A DNA stretch of 19,035 nucleotides, from the NCBI GenBank assembly GCA_001931905.2, contig MSJI02000281.1:1-19035 (forward strand). Direction: 5' to 3'. Positions 18,982 to 19,035 of this stretch are shown piece by piece. Numbering within the stretch: position 1 is the first letter of the stretch; each line of letters opens with the position of its first letter. The stretch is from Cladosporium sp. IMV 00045 (Eukaryota > Ascomycota > Dothideomycetes > Cladosporiales > Cladosporiaceae). The position numbers and the translations under genes were made by a program. The notes below the pieces were generated by a model. That model made no database searches and was not told the DNA's origin. It saw only the letters and a program-made list of their open reading frames with translations.

Positions 18982-19035
18982 CTGGGAGGGGGAGTTTGGG
19001 TTAGTTTTTCTGAATGATGGGATGGAGGTTTTTTT
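18982..19035 (-). other. Partial intron of the ArfGAP gene
   Basis: On the minus strand this reads into an AACTAAC branch site and a pyrimidine-rich CTCCCAG acceptor. At least 54 bp are present; the donor is outside the window or in the T run at the edge. The next residue codon is split (phase 1). Confidence 0.8.

Overview
This is a window of a filamentous ascomycete (Pezizomycotina) nuclear genome. The evidence is short introns (48-77 bp) with GT(A/C)AGT-type donors and CTAAC/CTGAC branch sites, long pyrimidine-rich ATG-poor 5' leaders, and recognisable fungal proteins. A Dothideomycete is my best guess from the overall look of the proteins, but the sequence alone does not settle it.

Layout, left to right: (1) a fatty-aldehyde dehydrogenase gene (Hfd1/ALDH3 type) on the minus strand, 91-1677; (2) divergent from it, a three-exon Slt2/MpkA-type cell-wall-integrity MAP kinase, 2936-4317; (3) a two-exon gene for an unrecognised proline/serine-rich basic protein with a compact C-terminal block, 5099-6199; (4) about 2.6 kb with no convincing gene (6200-8808), holding only simple repeats; (5) a long ATG-free leader and then a very large gene (9611-15291) for a ~1,867-residue, mostly disordered protein; (6) a gene-free stretch, 15292-16555; (7) an alpha/beta-hydrolase gene of the SesB-like type found in fungal NLR and incompatibility proteins, 16556-17977; (8) converging on it, the 3' end of an ArfGAP gene (Glo3 type), minus strand, running off the right edge.

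The neighbours do not form a pathway or cluster. The MAP kinase (cell-wall integrity), aldehyde dehydrogenase (lipid aldehydes, quinone precursor) and ArfGAP (Golgi-ER COPI traffic) are housekeeping genes, each with its own promoter. The part most worth attention is the hydrolase gene. Its nucleophile serine is replaced by asparagine, it contains a 48-bp stop-free intron that reads as coding if left in, and it carries a C-terminal segment resembling the HET-s amyloid motif. An open reading frame also continues past its stop. The large disordered protein is also notable, with three Ala/Gly zipper-like segments and a 14-codon upstream ORF that ends one base before its start codon.

A pattern across the window: in five of the six genes the coding strand is C-rich through the body and switches to G-rich near the 3' end.
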